DNA of 64,000 nt from Pontederia crassipes. Its lineage: Eukaryota; Streptophyta; Magnoliopsida; Commelinales; Pontederiaceae. The position numbers and the translations under genes are program-made. Of this stretch, positions 20,759 through 34,431 are shown piece by piece (the stretch's first letter is position 1; every line of letters begins with the position of its first letter). Below the pieces are notes generated by a model. It had not been told where the DNA came from, did not search any database, and worked only from the letters and a program-made list of their open reading frames with translations. Location of the stretch: the NCBI GenBank assembly GCA_030549335.1, contig CM060195.1:3707501-3771500 (forward strand), written 5' to 3'.

Positions 20759-23700
20759 TGAGTAGCGCCCCGAGGGACGCCGCATATGAGGCTATGACAT
20801 TCTATTTTACCATATTTTTGACTCTTTGACCAAATTGGTTCGCTGGACAGTCAACATAAAAGAAAATGCGTAGCGGAAGAATAAAATAAATATAATACTA
20901 CAGTGGAAGACTTTATGAATATAATAATAGAGAACATAGCGGAAGAATCAACAGATATATATATGAATAGCGGAAGATTTTAAGAAGGAGAATAGCGTAG
21001 CGAAAGACTATACGACAATAAGAATACAACAATATGAAAGCAAATGCGGAAAACTGAATATATCAAAAGTTTAACTAGCCTTCATAAGAGGCATCATGAA
21101 CCACATACGTCCAAAAAATGTCACAAAATACATCTCAAAAATGCACCTTAGTATGAATAAACAATCTCATTACTAAGTAAGGTGCGGTAAGCAAAAAGGT
21201 GTATTCGTCCGCCCAAAAAGGTAGTGACTCATGACTACAAGACTAGTCTAAATAAAGTAGCGACTACGGTCCATGAGGACCGATAAGACCCGTCACCATA
21301 CACAACCCAACACAGACAATGGTACATCAGATAGTTACTACTACGTTCTAGCATGACCATATGCAACAAGACGCCGCCCCGCCGAGACTTCCGTACACGA
21401 AGCACCGCCTCCCGAATGACCATTATGCACCTGTGGGGATCACACAGGGGAGCAAGCTCAACCGTTAGCATAAAGCTAAGTGCGGGTTCATATAAATCAT
21501 AAATCAGTTCTATCCAAACATAATATGAAAAGAGTATAAAGTCATAATAATAAAATAATCATGGATAGAAATTCATCAGTCATGGCATGGATAGAAATCA
21601 TAATAACAATGTCATATAAGAAAGTCATGATCATAAAAGAGGAACACACTTTCATAATCATGTGCCATGCTTACTTTCATATATTCAAATTTACTTACTT
21701 TCATACTTTTCACGTCATTCATCTTTCATTCCTTCATAACTTTACATCATTACATTCATCTATTCGTTCTTCTGTACATTCATCTTTTCTTTTAACTTCT
21801 GAAGAGCTCTTCATCTTTAGGGGTAGTACCATTGCATGAAACTGGTAAGACAGCTATCTAGACATCATATGCACGTGGGGGATCAGTGCCACGGCGAACC
21901 CCGTCGGTTTAGAATGACCTCGCCCTCGACGAATCTATGGGAGAAATTCCCGCCTAGATAGAGCAAATGATAAATCGATGAGGGGGTCTGTAACGAGGCT
22001 AGAACATCATCCCTCATCGTACTCGTGCCTGGCTTTCGATTTATCGATCAAGGCAAATGCAGATCTTCATCTTTCGATGGATCTTTGTTTGTTTAGTAAT
22101 CTAGTGGTGGAAGTTCATTTAGAGAATTAGGTTGGAGATGGCAAGATCATAACTTCCAGTCCACACGACAAATGCCCGAGGGTCACGGCCATCTGTCGAG
22201 AACACTGCGGTCGACCGAAGAGGTACGGTCGTCGCTTTTCATTAAGCTTTATTCATCATGTCATACTTCGTCGTTATTCATAGTCATTCTGTATCATGTT
22301 CATGAAGGTCGTCATTTCGTTAAGAATCATAGTCATTATCATACATTGGAGAATCTGCGGAAAAATCATTATCGTTCTTGGCATAGTTGTACTTGGTTTA
22401 TGTCGTGAAGATAGGTCAATAATCATAATCAGGTGAGAGACATGGTTTCTTACAAAATCTAGGGCAATAAGTTTCATAGGATCAGTGTAGCAATGGATCA
22501 TGGGTTTTCATATTTGATCAAGAAGTTGCAAGTCGCAATATTGGAAATGAGGGTCTTGACCCGGGCCGAGTAAAAGAAACCCGGGCCGAGTCGACTTTGA
22601 TCAAGCTCGGTCTGTCAGGGTGAAGACCGAGAGGACAACCCGGGCCGAGTCGGGTGTACACCCGAACCGAGTTGGGAAGTCGATCGAGTTGGGAGAAGTG
22701 ATTCTTCCGATCGTCTTCCCTGAGCAGAAATTTGGGCCGGGTCGTGGGTGACCCGGTACGGGCACCTAGTTCGCCCGAGTTCGAGCTCGGCGTCCATGGC
22801 GGACCCGGACCGTGCTCGAGTGAACTCGGTGCGGCTAGACCGAGCCCGGGCCGAGTTCGGAGGAACTCGAGCCGGTTTCGACTAAGTCGTAAAAATAGGT
22901 TCTCATAGTTCATCATTTCCGACGATCGCCGGCGTATTACAGCTGAGTTAATAACGTCATTTGCATACATTCATGAAATAGGAAACGTCTAAAGTTCAGT
23001 GCACAGTAAAAAAAATCCTAAGCATGCATCTAACGATAAAATACACATTCGGCAGTTCATACATATATACCAGTCCAGATCAGTTCGTTCATGCATGATT
23101 TCATTCCTTTTTCATACGTTTCTGTTTTTGCACAATCAGTTCAGTCATACACATCGTCATGGCAGTCGGCGTACAATTCTTTGATCATGGCAGTTCGATC
23201 ATAAAGTTCGATCATTGGCATTTTAGGATCTGTTCTTGGGGGTTTTAAATCAGGCATGCATCGCTCGATTAGAAGCCAATTTATGAAGAAGATCCCGAAG
23301 TCCACACACCTTGAAGCCTGAGAAGACTGAGGTTCATCCGAGTGTCGTTCACGTTCTGCTCTTATGTCGTCGGAGGTGGCCAGCGACGTCCTTCCGTGCT
23401 CGCTGTTCGTGCACGTCAGGAAGAAAAAAGGAAACGGCCGAGTGAGAATTAGAAGGCCGGAGTCGTACGAAAGACAAGGAGAACAGATGCGTTTTCTCAC
23501 CGCTTAAGGTTGCTACTGTCGTTCGTGCTCGTTGCTGTCCGTTCGTCGGAGAGAAAAGAGAATGAGTGAGACACGGGGGCCGGATGGTGAGAACAGAGGA
23601 AAGACAAAGGGATGGAGCAGAGGTCAGGCCCTTACGGTGTCACAGTTTCTCTCAGAGTCTCATGTCACCCTCGCCAGAGATGATCACCGGTGCATGTCCG

Positions 23701-24290
23701 TGCTTGCTGTGGTTCACTCGCCGGAGAGGGGAAGGAGAAAGGGGTGAGCGGCGAGGTTAGAAATGGCGAGAGCCGAAGGGGGACAGGGAGTTTCATTTCT
23801 CACCAGGTAAGGGTCTCCGTCGTTCGCCTCCCATGTCACCTTCGCCGGAGATGGTCGCCGGCGTTGCTCGTCCGCCCTCGGCTGTCACGCACTGGAGAAA
23901 GAACGAGAACGAGTAAGTCGCTGTAGGTCCAGCTTGGAGAAAATGGAAAAGCAAAGGGGAGGAAGAAGAGGCCGGGGCGCCCTTTTTATAGAGAAATGGA
24001 AAGAGGTCGGCCATCATTCCTTCCACAGCAATCCGGCGACAGGATCTCCTCTGCCAAGTGGCCTCCATGGTGTTGGGCGGCAGGTTCGGCGACAGAGGGA
24101 AACAGGGAGAGAGAGTGGAAGGAGAGAGAGCAGCTACAGTAGAAAACGATGGGGAGGAAGAATGGAAGAGGGTGGAGGCAAGTAGAAAAGGACAACCTTA
24201 GAGAAAAGAGGAGGGAGGGCTTACATTTTCATCATTAGTCATCATGTCTCGATTTTTTTTTCTCGTTGACTGCCTGACCGTGTTGTTACA
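20759..24290 (-). repeat. Very long 3' LTR of element A (about 3.5 kb)
   Basis: On the plus strand it opens TGAGTAGCGCCCCGAG at the NAC break and closes TGTTGTTACA at 24281-24290. It is followed by the reverse complement of GATTCGGGGATGAAT, the polypurine-proximal motif of chromoviruses. Shared features with the LTRs of element C (GCGGAAGA motifs, a GC-rich CCGGGCCGAGT block at 22560-22870) support the same lineage. Open frames inside it are not genes. Confidence 0.75.
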
Positions 24291-27200
24291 TTATAATATC
24301 CATAGAAAAAAGATTCATCCCCGAATCTGGTAAGGTATGGAGCTTACCAAATAGGTGCGGAAACTCTTTGCGCATCTCGGACTCAAGTTCCCACATCGCT
24401 TCTCTCCCGTGATGGTACTTCCATGCAACTTTAACTAGTGGTACTTCCTTGTCCTTCCGATATTGGATCTTACGCTCCAAAATCTTGGTCGGGTACTCGG
24501 CGTAAGTCAGGTCTTCTTTCAGGTTGGGCTCTTCGATCCTCGTGACATTGACATCGTCGTGCTTGTACTTTCAGAGCATGGATACGTGAAACACATTATG
24601 AACTCTTCCGTAAAAGGGTGGTAGAGCCAACCTGCAAGCTGCATTGCCAACCAAATGGAGTACCTCAAAAGGTCCAACAAAGCGGGGGCTGAGCTTCCCT
24701 CGTTTGCTGAATCACATTACGCCCTTCATCGGAGACACCTTCAGTAGGACTTGGTCTTCGGCTTTGAAAATCTGTTCTTGGCGCTTCTTATCGGCGTAGC
24801 TATTCCGTCGTGTCTGTGCCGCTTTCATTCTCTACCGTAACATCTATTGCGTCTGCATACTCCTGAGCTCGGAGTGCTAGCTCCTCGCTCATGGCTATCC
24901 TCTCGCCGACTTCGCTCCAGTGTGCGGGCGAACAACAAGGTCTACCGTACATCGCCTCAAAAGGCGCCTGCCAATATTGGAGTGATATCTGTTATTGTAC
25001 GAGAACTCAATCAGTGGGAGATGCTCGTCCCAACCATCGTGCCAATCCAGTGCACAAGCTCGGAGCATGTCCTCTAATGTCCGAATCATCCTTTCCGACT
25101 GTCCGTCCGTCTGGGGGTGGAAGGCTGTGCTAAAACTCAACTTGGTGCCAAAAGCCTTCTGAAGACTCTTCCAAAATCTTGATGTGAATCGGAGGTCACG
25201 ATCGGATACAATCGAGACTGGAATCCCATGTAGTCGGATGATCTCTCGTACATATACCTCTAGCAAACTTTCCACGGACTGCTTCCACTTGATCGGAATG
25301 AAGTGGGCTGCCTTCGTCAATCTGTCGACCATGACCCAGATGGCATCGTGACCCTTCTGTGTCCTAGGAAGTCCTGATATAAAATCCATAGTGATGTTCT
25401 CCCACTTTCATTCCGGTACTCCTAGTGGCTTCATGAGTCCGTATGGTCGTTGGTGCTCGGCCTTTACCTATTGGCATACCAGGCATCTGGACACGTAGTC
25501 TGCTATCTCTCGCTTCATATCATTCCACCAAAAACTGCGCTTGATGTCCTTGTACATCTTCGTACTACCTGGGTGGATGGCGAACTCAGACTTGTGTCCT
25601 TCATCGAGCACTTCTCGTTGGACTATGGCATAACTCGGAACCCAGAGGCGGTTCCGATATCTGATTCCACCATCGTTACCTATCTTGAAGTCCTCTGGCT
25701 CATTCTGACTTCTCTTGATCATCTTCGTGTACTCCGCATCTGCCATCTGTGCCGTCACAATCCTGCTAATGAGACTCGGCTGTAAGTGATGCGTCATCAG
25801 GATTGCTCTGTGCCCTGTAGATCGAGGGTTCCACTAGTTTAGTTCCTCGATCATCTCATATTTGCGCAACTGGAGGAACGCCAGTGAAGCCTCCCATTTC
25901 CGACTAAGAGCGTCGGCTACCAAATTTGCTTTACCGGGATGATAATTAATCGCAAACTCGTAGTCTTTGAGGAACTCCATCCATCTTCGCTGTCTCATGT
26001 TGAGTTCCTTCTGGGTGAAGACATATTTCAGGCTTTTGTGATCAGTGAACACCTGAAATTCTTCACCATATAAGCAGTGCCTCCAGATCTTAAGTGCGAA
26101 CACAATCGCTGCCAACTCCAAATCATGTGTCGGATAATTCACCTCGTGCTTCTTCAGCTATCTCGAGGCGTAGGCGACTACCTTCCCATACTGCATTAGG
26201 ACACATCCTAGGCCGGTGCCGCAAGCATCGCTATAAATGGCGTATCCTCCGCTTCCTGATGGTAAGGTGGGAATCGGAGTGGATGTCAATCTGTGCTTCA
26301 GTTCCTGGAAGCTATTCTCACATCTTTCCGTCCATATAAACTTTTCATTCTTCTTTGTCAGGTGTGTGAGTGGGGCTGCTATCTTCGAGAAGTCTAAGAT
26401 AAAACGCCGATAGTAGCCCGCTAAATCGAGGAAACTACGAATCTTCGTAGCATTCTTCGTCCGAACCCAATTGGACACTGCCTCGACCTTCGTTGGATCC
26501 ACTACGATGCCTTGCCGAGATACGATATGTCCTAAGAGAATCATCTACTCCATCCAGAACTCACACTTGGAGAACTTTGCGTAAAGGTGGTGCTGACGCA
26601 AAATTTTCAAGACAATCCGTAGATGCTCCCGGTGCTGCTCCGGGCTGGAGGAGTATATCAAAATATTGTCTACAAAGACGATTACAAATTGGTCCAAGTG
26701 TTGCTTGAATACCTGGTTCATCAGATCCATGAACGATGCTGGGGCATTTGTCAGTCCGAAAGGCATGACCGTGAATTCATAGTGGCCATACCGCGATCGG
26801 AAAGCAATCTTTGGCACATTTTCTTCGGATATCCTCAGCTGGTGATAACTGCTTCTCAGATCTATCTTCGAGAATACTGAAGCCTTAGACAATTGGTCGA
26901 ACAAGTCATCGATCCTGGGCAGTGGATACTTATTCTTGATCGTGATCTTGTTCAACATTCGATAGTCGATGCAGAGGCATAGACATCTGTCCTTCTTCTT
27001 CACAAACAGAATCAGAGCACCATAAGGGGAGACGCTAGGTCGGATGAATCCCTTGTCGAGTAACTCCTGAATTTATTTCTTCAGCTCTAGCATTTCCGCC
27101 GGGGCCATACGGTAGGGTGCCTAGGAGATCGGTGCCATCCCTGGTGCTAACTCGATCCTGAAGTTGATCTCCCTCTTCGGCGGTAATCCGGAGATGTCGT

Positions 27201-28190
27201 CCAGAAAGACGTCCGGAAAGTCTCGTACCACATCTATCTGCTGTAGAGCTGGAGTAGGGGCATCGGCTATCGTCACACTAGCTAGGTATCATCTACAACC
27301 TTTCTGTAAGAGCTTTTGTGCCTTTATAGCTGACAATATGGTTCCACTGTCTAGCTTCGATGTGCCTCTGATCGTCATCTTCTGTTTACATATTATCGAT
27401 GCATCATGGTATGACAACCAATTCATACCTAAGATGACGTCGTAGTCCACCATGGGGATTACAATCAAATCAGCAAAAAAATCTGTCCCATCCACTACGA
27501 CTGGTACCTCTGGGAGGTACTTTGCCGTGCGGAGGGTCCCCATTGATGTCTTTACATTCATACTGTGCTCCATCTCTTTTATAGGTACAAGAAGGGTGGA
27601 AGCACATGCCTCAGAAATAAATGAGTGCGAAGCACTCGAATCGAATAGTACTAACATAGGCAAGCCAGCGATAGAAAGAGTACCTCGGATAACCTCGTTA
27701 TCCTGCAGTGCCATATCTGCCTGGACGTTGTAGAGACATCATGGTACTCCTCCTTGGCCTCGTTGGTTCTTCGCCGGGCAATCTCGGACGTAGTGTCCGA
27801 CTTTCCCGCATCCGATGCAGGCACCTGTCTTCCGATGACATTCCCCTGAATGACTCTTACCACAATAAGCACACTCATGTCTGGCCTACTGTGGTGGTGC
27901 CGGTAGCTGTAGGGGAGGTGGCTGTGCCAGTGCTTGCCTTTGAGGCTGAGGCTACATTCATTCTTACTATCAATTAGCATCATATCTATTACTTCATTAT
28001 GACACTTAGTACTAATTTACCTGAGGCGGACGACGTGCTGGCTGACGAGGAGATTCTCCATCCGAGTAAGCCATTGGACGACCTCCTCGTAGTTCACTGC
28101 CCCTCGGAAGTATGGCGGGTGCAATTTTAGGAACTCTTGGATCATGTCCTCCCAATGGAGAACCATAATCGGTGCTGGGGAAGGATACGG
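24291..28190 (-). pseudogene. Gag-pol of element A, inactivated
   Basis: From the 5' end of the element: gag piece at 28190-28020 (WEDMIQEFLKL, YEEVVQWLTRMENLL), then a zinc knuckle near 27860-27770 (CIGCGKVGHYVRDC). Protease at 27714-27289 reads VLFDSSASHSF, with the catalytic-loop Gly changed to Ser. Reverse transcriptase at 27003-26545 has [13 protein letters not shown] but FVDN in place of the usual (Y/F)VDD. RNase H at 26544-25834 includes [10 protein letters not shown] and ADALSRK. Integrase at 25797-24895 includes [25 protein letters not shown] and [13 protein letters not shown] chromodomain at about 24480-24300 has VPLVKVAWKYHHGREAMWEL. Several stops and frameshifts interrupt it, and much of gag is deleted. 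Confidence 0.88.
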
Positions 28191-31100
28191 TGTCACGACC
28201 CCGAATTAAACCTTAGTTTAATTCGAAGTTCGCGACTCATTACAGGCGATCAAATAAAATTGGAAAAGATTACAGAAACGTGATGTAAAGTTTTCTTTTA
28301 TAACATACACAAGAATGAAGATATCATAAAATAAACTACACAATTTATGATGATCCCTCAGAGCTAACCAATAATTCTTAAGTTTTACATTTCATAAAAT
28401 GATTTTGCCTTCTTATAACATATAAAATATTACATATCCATTACACATAACCAAACCTCTCGATATCCTAATAGAAGTATACGAGGGACTCAAATCTTTT
28501 CATCTTACCATGAACCCTTCAAAATACTATCACTCGCGTGATTCCCAAGAATTATCTGAAAAATGTTGGAAATAACAGAGTGAGCTAAAATAGCTCAGTA
28601 AGTTGATAACTCATAAGCTATGTGTTACCATCTAATTAATTCGGAGGGACATGCAAAGATATGAAATAATTATAGTATCGCAAAGGGGTATTTTCATATA
28701 TTTGAAAATAATATATACAATATCCAAATCAAAATCATCACACTCCAATTGCATCAATATCATTTAAATCATATCAAACAGATGTATGCAAATACAACAC
28801 TCTCATATGAATGCACGGATCACTAACTGGCCAGTGGTCGGTAGGTGGACTCTAGAGGTGGCTCCCATCGTGATCAGCGATGTAGCACTTAGCTCCATTC
28901 TACCTCATCCCTTTCGGGGAACAAATCATATAGCGATAGGTGGACTCTAGAGGTGGCCCCTACGAATTTTAGAGGTGACCCCATCACGACTACTCACGAT
29001 GTGGCACTTAGCTCCGTATGGCACTTAGCTCCAGCCTATCTCATCCCATTATTGGGGAACAGAAATGATGGATTGGACTCTAGAGGTGGCGCCCATCGTG
29101 ATCAATGATGTAGCACTTAACTCCAATCATCATATATGCAAATGCAAACAAATGTCGATGCATGATTCATCACATAACAAACATCTCTCGAATATCAGAA
29201 GATGAATCATATCAAATACTATTTCAAACGGAACAAGATTGCACTCATCATAATCCATTCAAATCATATCACATATACTTTTCAAATGTGCAATCATATA
29301 ATCATTTAGATATACTTTTCATAATTGTATTTCTCGAAATCAATTCATAGCATATCCAAAACATATTCAATACATATAATAATCGATGTCACCCTGAATT
29401 CAAAAGAGGTGAATACATAGAGTAGGAGAAACCAACTTACCTCTTATGACATTATCCAAAGACTTTTCCCTTTTCTTTTCCATGTTATTCTTTTAGACCT
29501 ATGTCAATAATATGTATTCTTATTAATACTATAATGTAAATATCAATATGTCTTACATGGATACAACAATGATCAATGGTCAATACTACTCATGCATTCA
29601 ATCCTATAGCTTAATTAATTGATTAATCATAAAAGTTCATCCTCTATCCGCAAATCACATACTTGATGGAATAAAAGTTATATTTTTGGTTATACCTAAC
29701 CAAATCTCATGAGCTTTTATATGAACGTAAGCTTATCCCAATTTAGATAATAATTGTTTCAGGTTTTATCCCATTATGGTTAGTCTTCCAAAAAATTAAC
29801 ATTCAACCTCCTACTAATATTAATTCTGTGTTTTAACAGACCTAGTGACATTGATTGTGTGATTTATATCAATTAGCAAACAACTCCTTTTCTAAAAATT
29901 TCAATTGTAAATGGAATTTAACATATGTATCTCCCTAGCTTTAAATTATCAAATCATTAGATTATATATTGAATTTAATACATAATTTATAAAATTAGAT
30001 AATAGTTTCGTAAGACTGAATTATAGCACTTTAAATATGAATACATAACTTTCTCAATGACATCTAATAAATCTAATTTCAAAGCTCAACAAAATTAGAC
30101 TCCAGAATGTACAACATATATTAATTGTACTCATAATTTATCTACATAAATTTCCGTAAGCAAAGGACATCTTACTATATTATTCATACTTTAAAAAAAA
30201 TGAGAGATACCACTTATTCTTTTCACGACTCCTCTGTACAAATTATTTGAAATAATTCAAATTGAATTAGAGGTACGTTTTGGGCCTGTAATATTCATAA
30301 TTTACTTGAAAGTATAAAATTTATCACCATTTCTAATTAGGACTACCTCTTCTACAAGGACAGCAAGTCATCTTCAAATTAATTAGCACGTAACTTTTTA
30401 AACAAAGGTAATTTTGAGATAATTCTTTCTTTTTTGTAAATTACGATTCTAAAGAATGATTATAATTTTCATAATTTTTTAATCACAATAAAATATTTTC
30501 TTAAATGATAAACATTTACATATCATAATTTAGAACCGCAATATAGGTTTCATAATTCTAATAACTAAATATAATTTCCTTTATTGTTGATGCAGTCGAT
30601 AGACTACAACTGATCTCAACCTTAACTTTAAATTTAAACACCCACAAATTAAAGCATAAGGAATTAATAAGGATCCACCGTATGCATACCTTTGCTTTTG
30701 CTCTTTTCTCTTCTTTTCTTTTCTTTTTTTTTTTAGTTCGGCCAACATTTCTCCTGTCACCTAAACTCTAACGTATTTTGTATATTCATCTCATGTTTCT
30801 TTTTTTCATTTTATATGACAAGGCAGAGATAGTAATATTAGGTGGCAGCATATTATTAATTCTTTAGACACGTGTAGTTTCTCCACCTAAAACTTGAGGC
30901 AGTTTGGAGTGAGCTGTGAGGTATAAAGAAATAAAAACTTACCTTTGGACAACTTGATAAGCACACGTGAGATACTTCATATGATTAATTAAATATTAGT
31001 TAGTTAAGTTTATTAGTTTAAGCCAACCAATTAATCACTTAGTACATAATCTATTAACTATATTAAATAAATTAGCTTAGAGTCACATATGTCGACTAAC

Positions 31101-31203
31101 TATTACTCACTAAATAATTAATCCTAAACTAGTCAAAAGAGTAATTAGCTAAAATAAACTCTTAGATAAATTAATTAAGTTACGAAAATGTTTGGTTATT
31201 ACA
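28191..31203 (-). mobile_element. LTR of a second gypsy-type family (LTR B), inserted next to element A gag
   Basis: Starts TGTCACGACCCCG at 28191 and ends GGTTATTACA at 31203. It is followed by TTCTTCCCCCGTTAAATAAA and a CCTCAAATTT tail, the reverse complement of a polypurine-tract region, which shows the element lies on the minus strand. The same LTR family recurs at 55742-57640. Within the LTR, a block GGACTCTAGAGGTGGC plus GATGTAGCACTTAGCTCC repeats about three times (28845-29125). No coding sequence is present. Confidence 0.75.
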
Positions 31204-33505
31204 TTCTTCCCCCGTTAAATAAAATTCGTCCTCAAATTTTAATAAAATTCATTCACTAAGATAATAAATTAACAAAATTTTGTTCAGTAACATTATAATT
31301 TTTAAGGATCTATTAATTTCTTTTCTTCTCTCTATTTCTTTCTTCTTCTTTTTTTTTTCTACACCCCTTGTAATTCCCTTATTACTTCGTTAATTCTTAT
31401 TTCTGACTTTAGTTCAATGTATAAAAAAATGATTAGTACTTCATAACTCGATAACAAGTCCATCCATACTAGGAGTACTATCCTTATTGTAAGATTTTGA
31501 AACAAGGTTGACATATCATTCTAAAATAATATTTAAATTTCCAATTGACTACCTGATGTAGATGTTTAATATTCCACTAAAAAGATAATTCTCTCTTAAG
31601 TCTCAATACCATACTTAATTTTATACAAGTCTAAATAAACATAAACATTATTTTCAAACATTTTAGTGAGGCTTTTGCACAACAAGCAATGGGTAAGATG
31701 CCAATGCTTAAATGAGTTGATCATGACACTTGAAAGATACTGACATATTAGATAAAAATAACAACCTCTTACACACATTCACAAGTTAAGAGGATAACTC
31801 TTATCGTCTTTAGGAATAAAGACGAGAGCGTGAGCATTGATGTGATTTGTAAAGATGGTTTTTTTATGGTTTACGATAATGAAATATTGGTCCGAGTTCA
31901 CGATTGAGGATTGGAAAAGCGTCCCCTTCCAATCATTCTTTCGCTAAGCTCTTCACCTACACTCCACAAAAGAACTCTATGGTTCCACGCAAGCTCTCGA
32001 ACGATGACTATAGGAGGCCTCACTTCAATACATCTTTCGAAAAGCTTTTTAAATCACTCTTCGAACTTCCATGGTTGGTTGACAAAGTAAAATCAGGAAT
32101 GATAAGTCATTCGTCACCCGTAGAAGAGTGGCGATGGTGATTCCATCAATCATGCTCGGTGAGATGGAACAAACGAAGGCGGACTAAAGATCAACTATAA
32201 ATTGATGCCCAAAGATGGTAATTTTGAATCGATAGCAATTATTCAAAGATAATTGATAATTTCAAAATTTGTAATGATGTATGGTGGTTCAATCACTCAG
32301 AAAATGTGAGATGTGGCAAACAAAAGCGATCTAAAAATTCATACTGAAATATTGAATTGCAATACACAATGATCAATCAAGAATCGTTAGTGATTCCGAA
32401 TTCTATAGTAATGAGTGGGGGTTGACTATAATTCTAATATCAACAACAGTAATTAAAGAATTCACAATGCTTTGAAAATTATTATTAATAATGATTCACA
32501 TCCTAATGATAATTTATTGCTCATCCAATAATTTGAACCCTATCAAATTAAGATATTACATCTCAATTCTAAACATATCAGATAATTAATCCATCCACAC
32601 TGTACACCTAATTTTGCTGGTGTTATCCTTTGTTTTTCTATCATAAGTTTACAACTTCTTATAAATATACATACCGCATAATGTCACAATAAAATTATAA
32701 TCTATTCCCCTTACTAATTGTTCGCACCAAATATCTATTAGCACATATGACATTATTTCCCTTTAATTTTTCTCAAACCTGAAAATGATAACTCATAGTC
32801 ATATGTACTCATATCTAATGCTGATGAATCCAAACTTGTATTAAACAAATATTTATATATCTAAAAGATTTTCTTAGGGACATATTAGACACGTTTCAAA
32901 ATTTTTTTTAAAGAGGATTATTTCGTAAACTTATTTTCATATTATTTAGCACGACATAACTATACCTTCATTTATCATTCCTATCTTCCTATCCATACAT
33001 ATGATTGAAATGTATCCCGATCTTGTAGAATATAGATTTTAAAGTCTATATGTGTGGAGGTCATTCAAAATTTCATATAACCAAAATGGCTTGGAAACAT
33101 GTCAAACATAGGGTGCTCAAATTCATATTGCTTGTATTTTCCTTTCTAATTTGAATATCAATGATATGAACAATATTTATTATCTGGTTATCATACATGT
33201 GAGTATATCTCTTCGTTTTAAGTATAATAGTGTACATGATGGGCCATAAGTGCACCTTCTGTCTAAGTGTATTAATCACGAAACACAATGTTTAATACCA
33301 TGATGGGCCGCACAATGTATTAGGGCGAGGCGCATGCCTGCGCAAACACATCATCATACGCGTGATGGACGCGCGTGATGCGTTCTGCCTAACTTGTCGC
33401 CCAAGTCTCCCCACCCTATAAAAGGGGACCCATAGCATAAGTCCCAAACACACTTTTGCAGAGGTTCGTCCAGAGTACTTGCGCTGTGGCAAAGAGTTCC
33501 AACAG
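31204..33505. other. AT-rich DNA, presumed decayed interior of element B; no gene recognised
   Basis: Begins with the polypurine-side motif of LTR B and shows no gag-pol homology. An open frame at 31904-32140 is unrecognised. The last 200 bases include TATAAAAGGGG (near 33417) and end CAACA exactly where NAC-flank homology resumes at 33506. That looks like the 3' end of another LTR, but no start was found. Confidence 0.4.
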
Positions 33506-33777
33506 TCATAAAACTTCACAATCTTAGATCGTTATTGTCTTGCTAAAACTTTTGTGAAATGGTGGTGTCCTTTACATTTCTTTTATTTTGTCAAATATTC
33601 TTCTTTCGATATTTTGGTAAATATTGTTCTTTTGTTTGGTGATGGCAAAGATTTAAATTTGTCTTAAGCATGATTGTAAATTTGAGACTTACAAAGCAAT
33701 CAATCTTTTTTACTCTTTTTCATAGTTAAATGTAGTTGCGTTTGATTTTTCTTTCGAGGTTAATTTCATTTGTTTAA
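33506..33777 (+). repeat. Fossil NAC tandem-duplication junction
   Basis: Bases 33506-33573 match NAC copy 1 3' flank (12817-12885), and 33574-33777 match NAC 5' flank (about 10195-10388), joined directly. In copy 1 these pieces lie 2.4 kb apart on opposite sides of the gene and in the reverse order. An end-to-start joint is what a head-to-tail tandem duplication creates. No NAC coding sequence adjoins either side now. Confidence 0.8.
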
Positions 33778-33850
33778 GAATAAGTGATCCAACACTTAAT
33801 TTTTAGAAAAAGAATGTTATAAAAAAGAAAAATGAAATGGTTGTTCATTC

Positions 33851-34423
33851 TAGGGGTGAAAGTAGTTTGGGTCGGGTCGGGTTTTCGATGTAAAAAAAAA
33901 ACCAATCGCTATTTTTTGGTTCGGTCTTTAAAATTGAAAAAACCACCCTAAAACCATTTCGAAAAAATAAAAATCACCCTCTAGCCCGGTCAGTTTTTTC
34001 GGGTGGTTTTTCGAGGCCCTACTTTTATATAATTATATTTTAAATATATATAATAATTAAAATTAATGTAAAAATATTTAATTTTATATTAAATATAAAA
34101 TATACTACTAAAATTTTAAAGTTATTAAATTAGAGTTTGATAATATGATAGAAAAGTATGGAATTTTATTAAAAAAATATTATATCTATAATAGAAGAAT
34201 GAAAAATATATGTATTAATTATACAAATAAAAATCATAAATATAAAACGGGCTCCACGGGCTCCTACGGTTTTTCGGACGGGGCCCTAATTTTGGCGGGT
34301 GGATTTTAATTTAGTAAAAACCACCCTAAATCATTTTCAGGTCCCTAATTTTCAGTTTTTTCGGTTCGATTTTTTCGGGTCGGATGGATTTTTCGAGTTG
34401 GTCGGGTTTTTCTTACACCCCTA
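33851..34423. mobile_element. hAT-type MITE, 573 bp
   Basis: The left end TAGGGGTGAAAG and the right end, read inward as TAGGGGTGTAAG, are inverted repeats. A perfect 8-bp duplication GTTCATTC flanks the element (33843-33850 and 34424-34431). The ends contain GGGTCGGGT-type repeats, and the centre is AT-rich without coding capacity. Confidence 0.85.
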
Positions 34424-34431
34424 GTTCATTC

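Larger units (their letters stand above)
20759..28190 (-). mobile_element. Truncated Ty3/gypsy chromovirus (Tekay-like), element A
   Basis: Minus-strand order is partial gag, zinc knuckle, protease, reverse transcriptase, RNase H, integrase, chromodomain and 3' LTR, the layout of a Tekay-type chromovirus. Gag breaks off at 28190, where an unrelated LTR starts, and no 5' LTR follows. The 3' LTR begins inside NAC copy 2. Missing termini mean no target duplication can be read. Confidence 0.88.
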
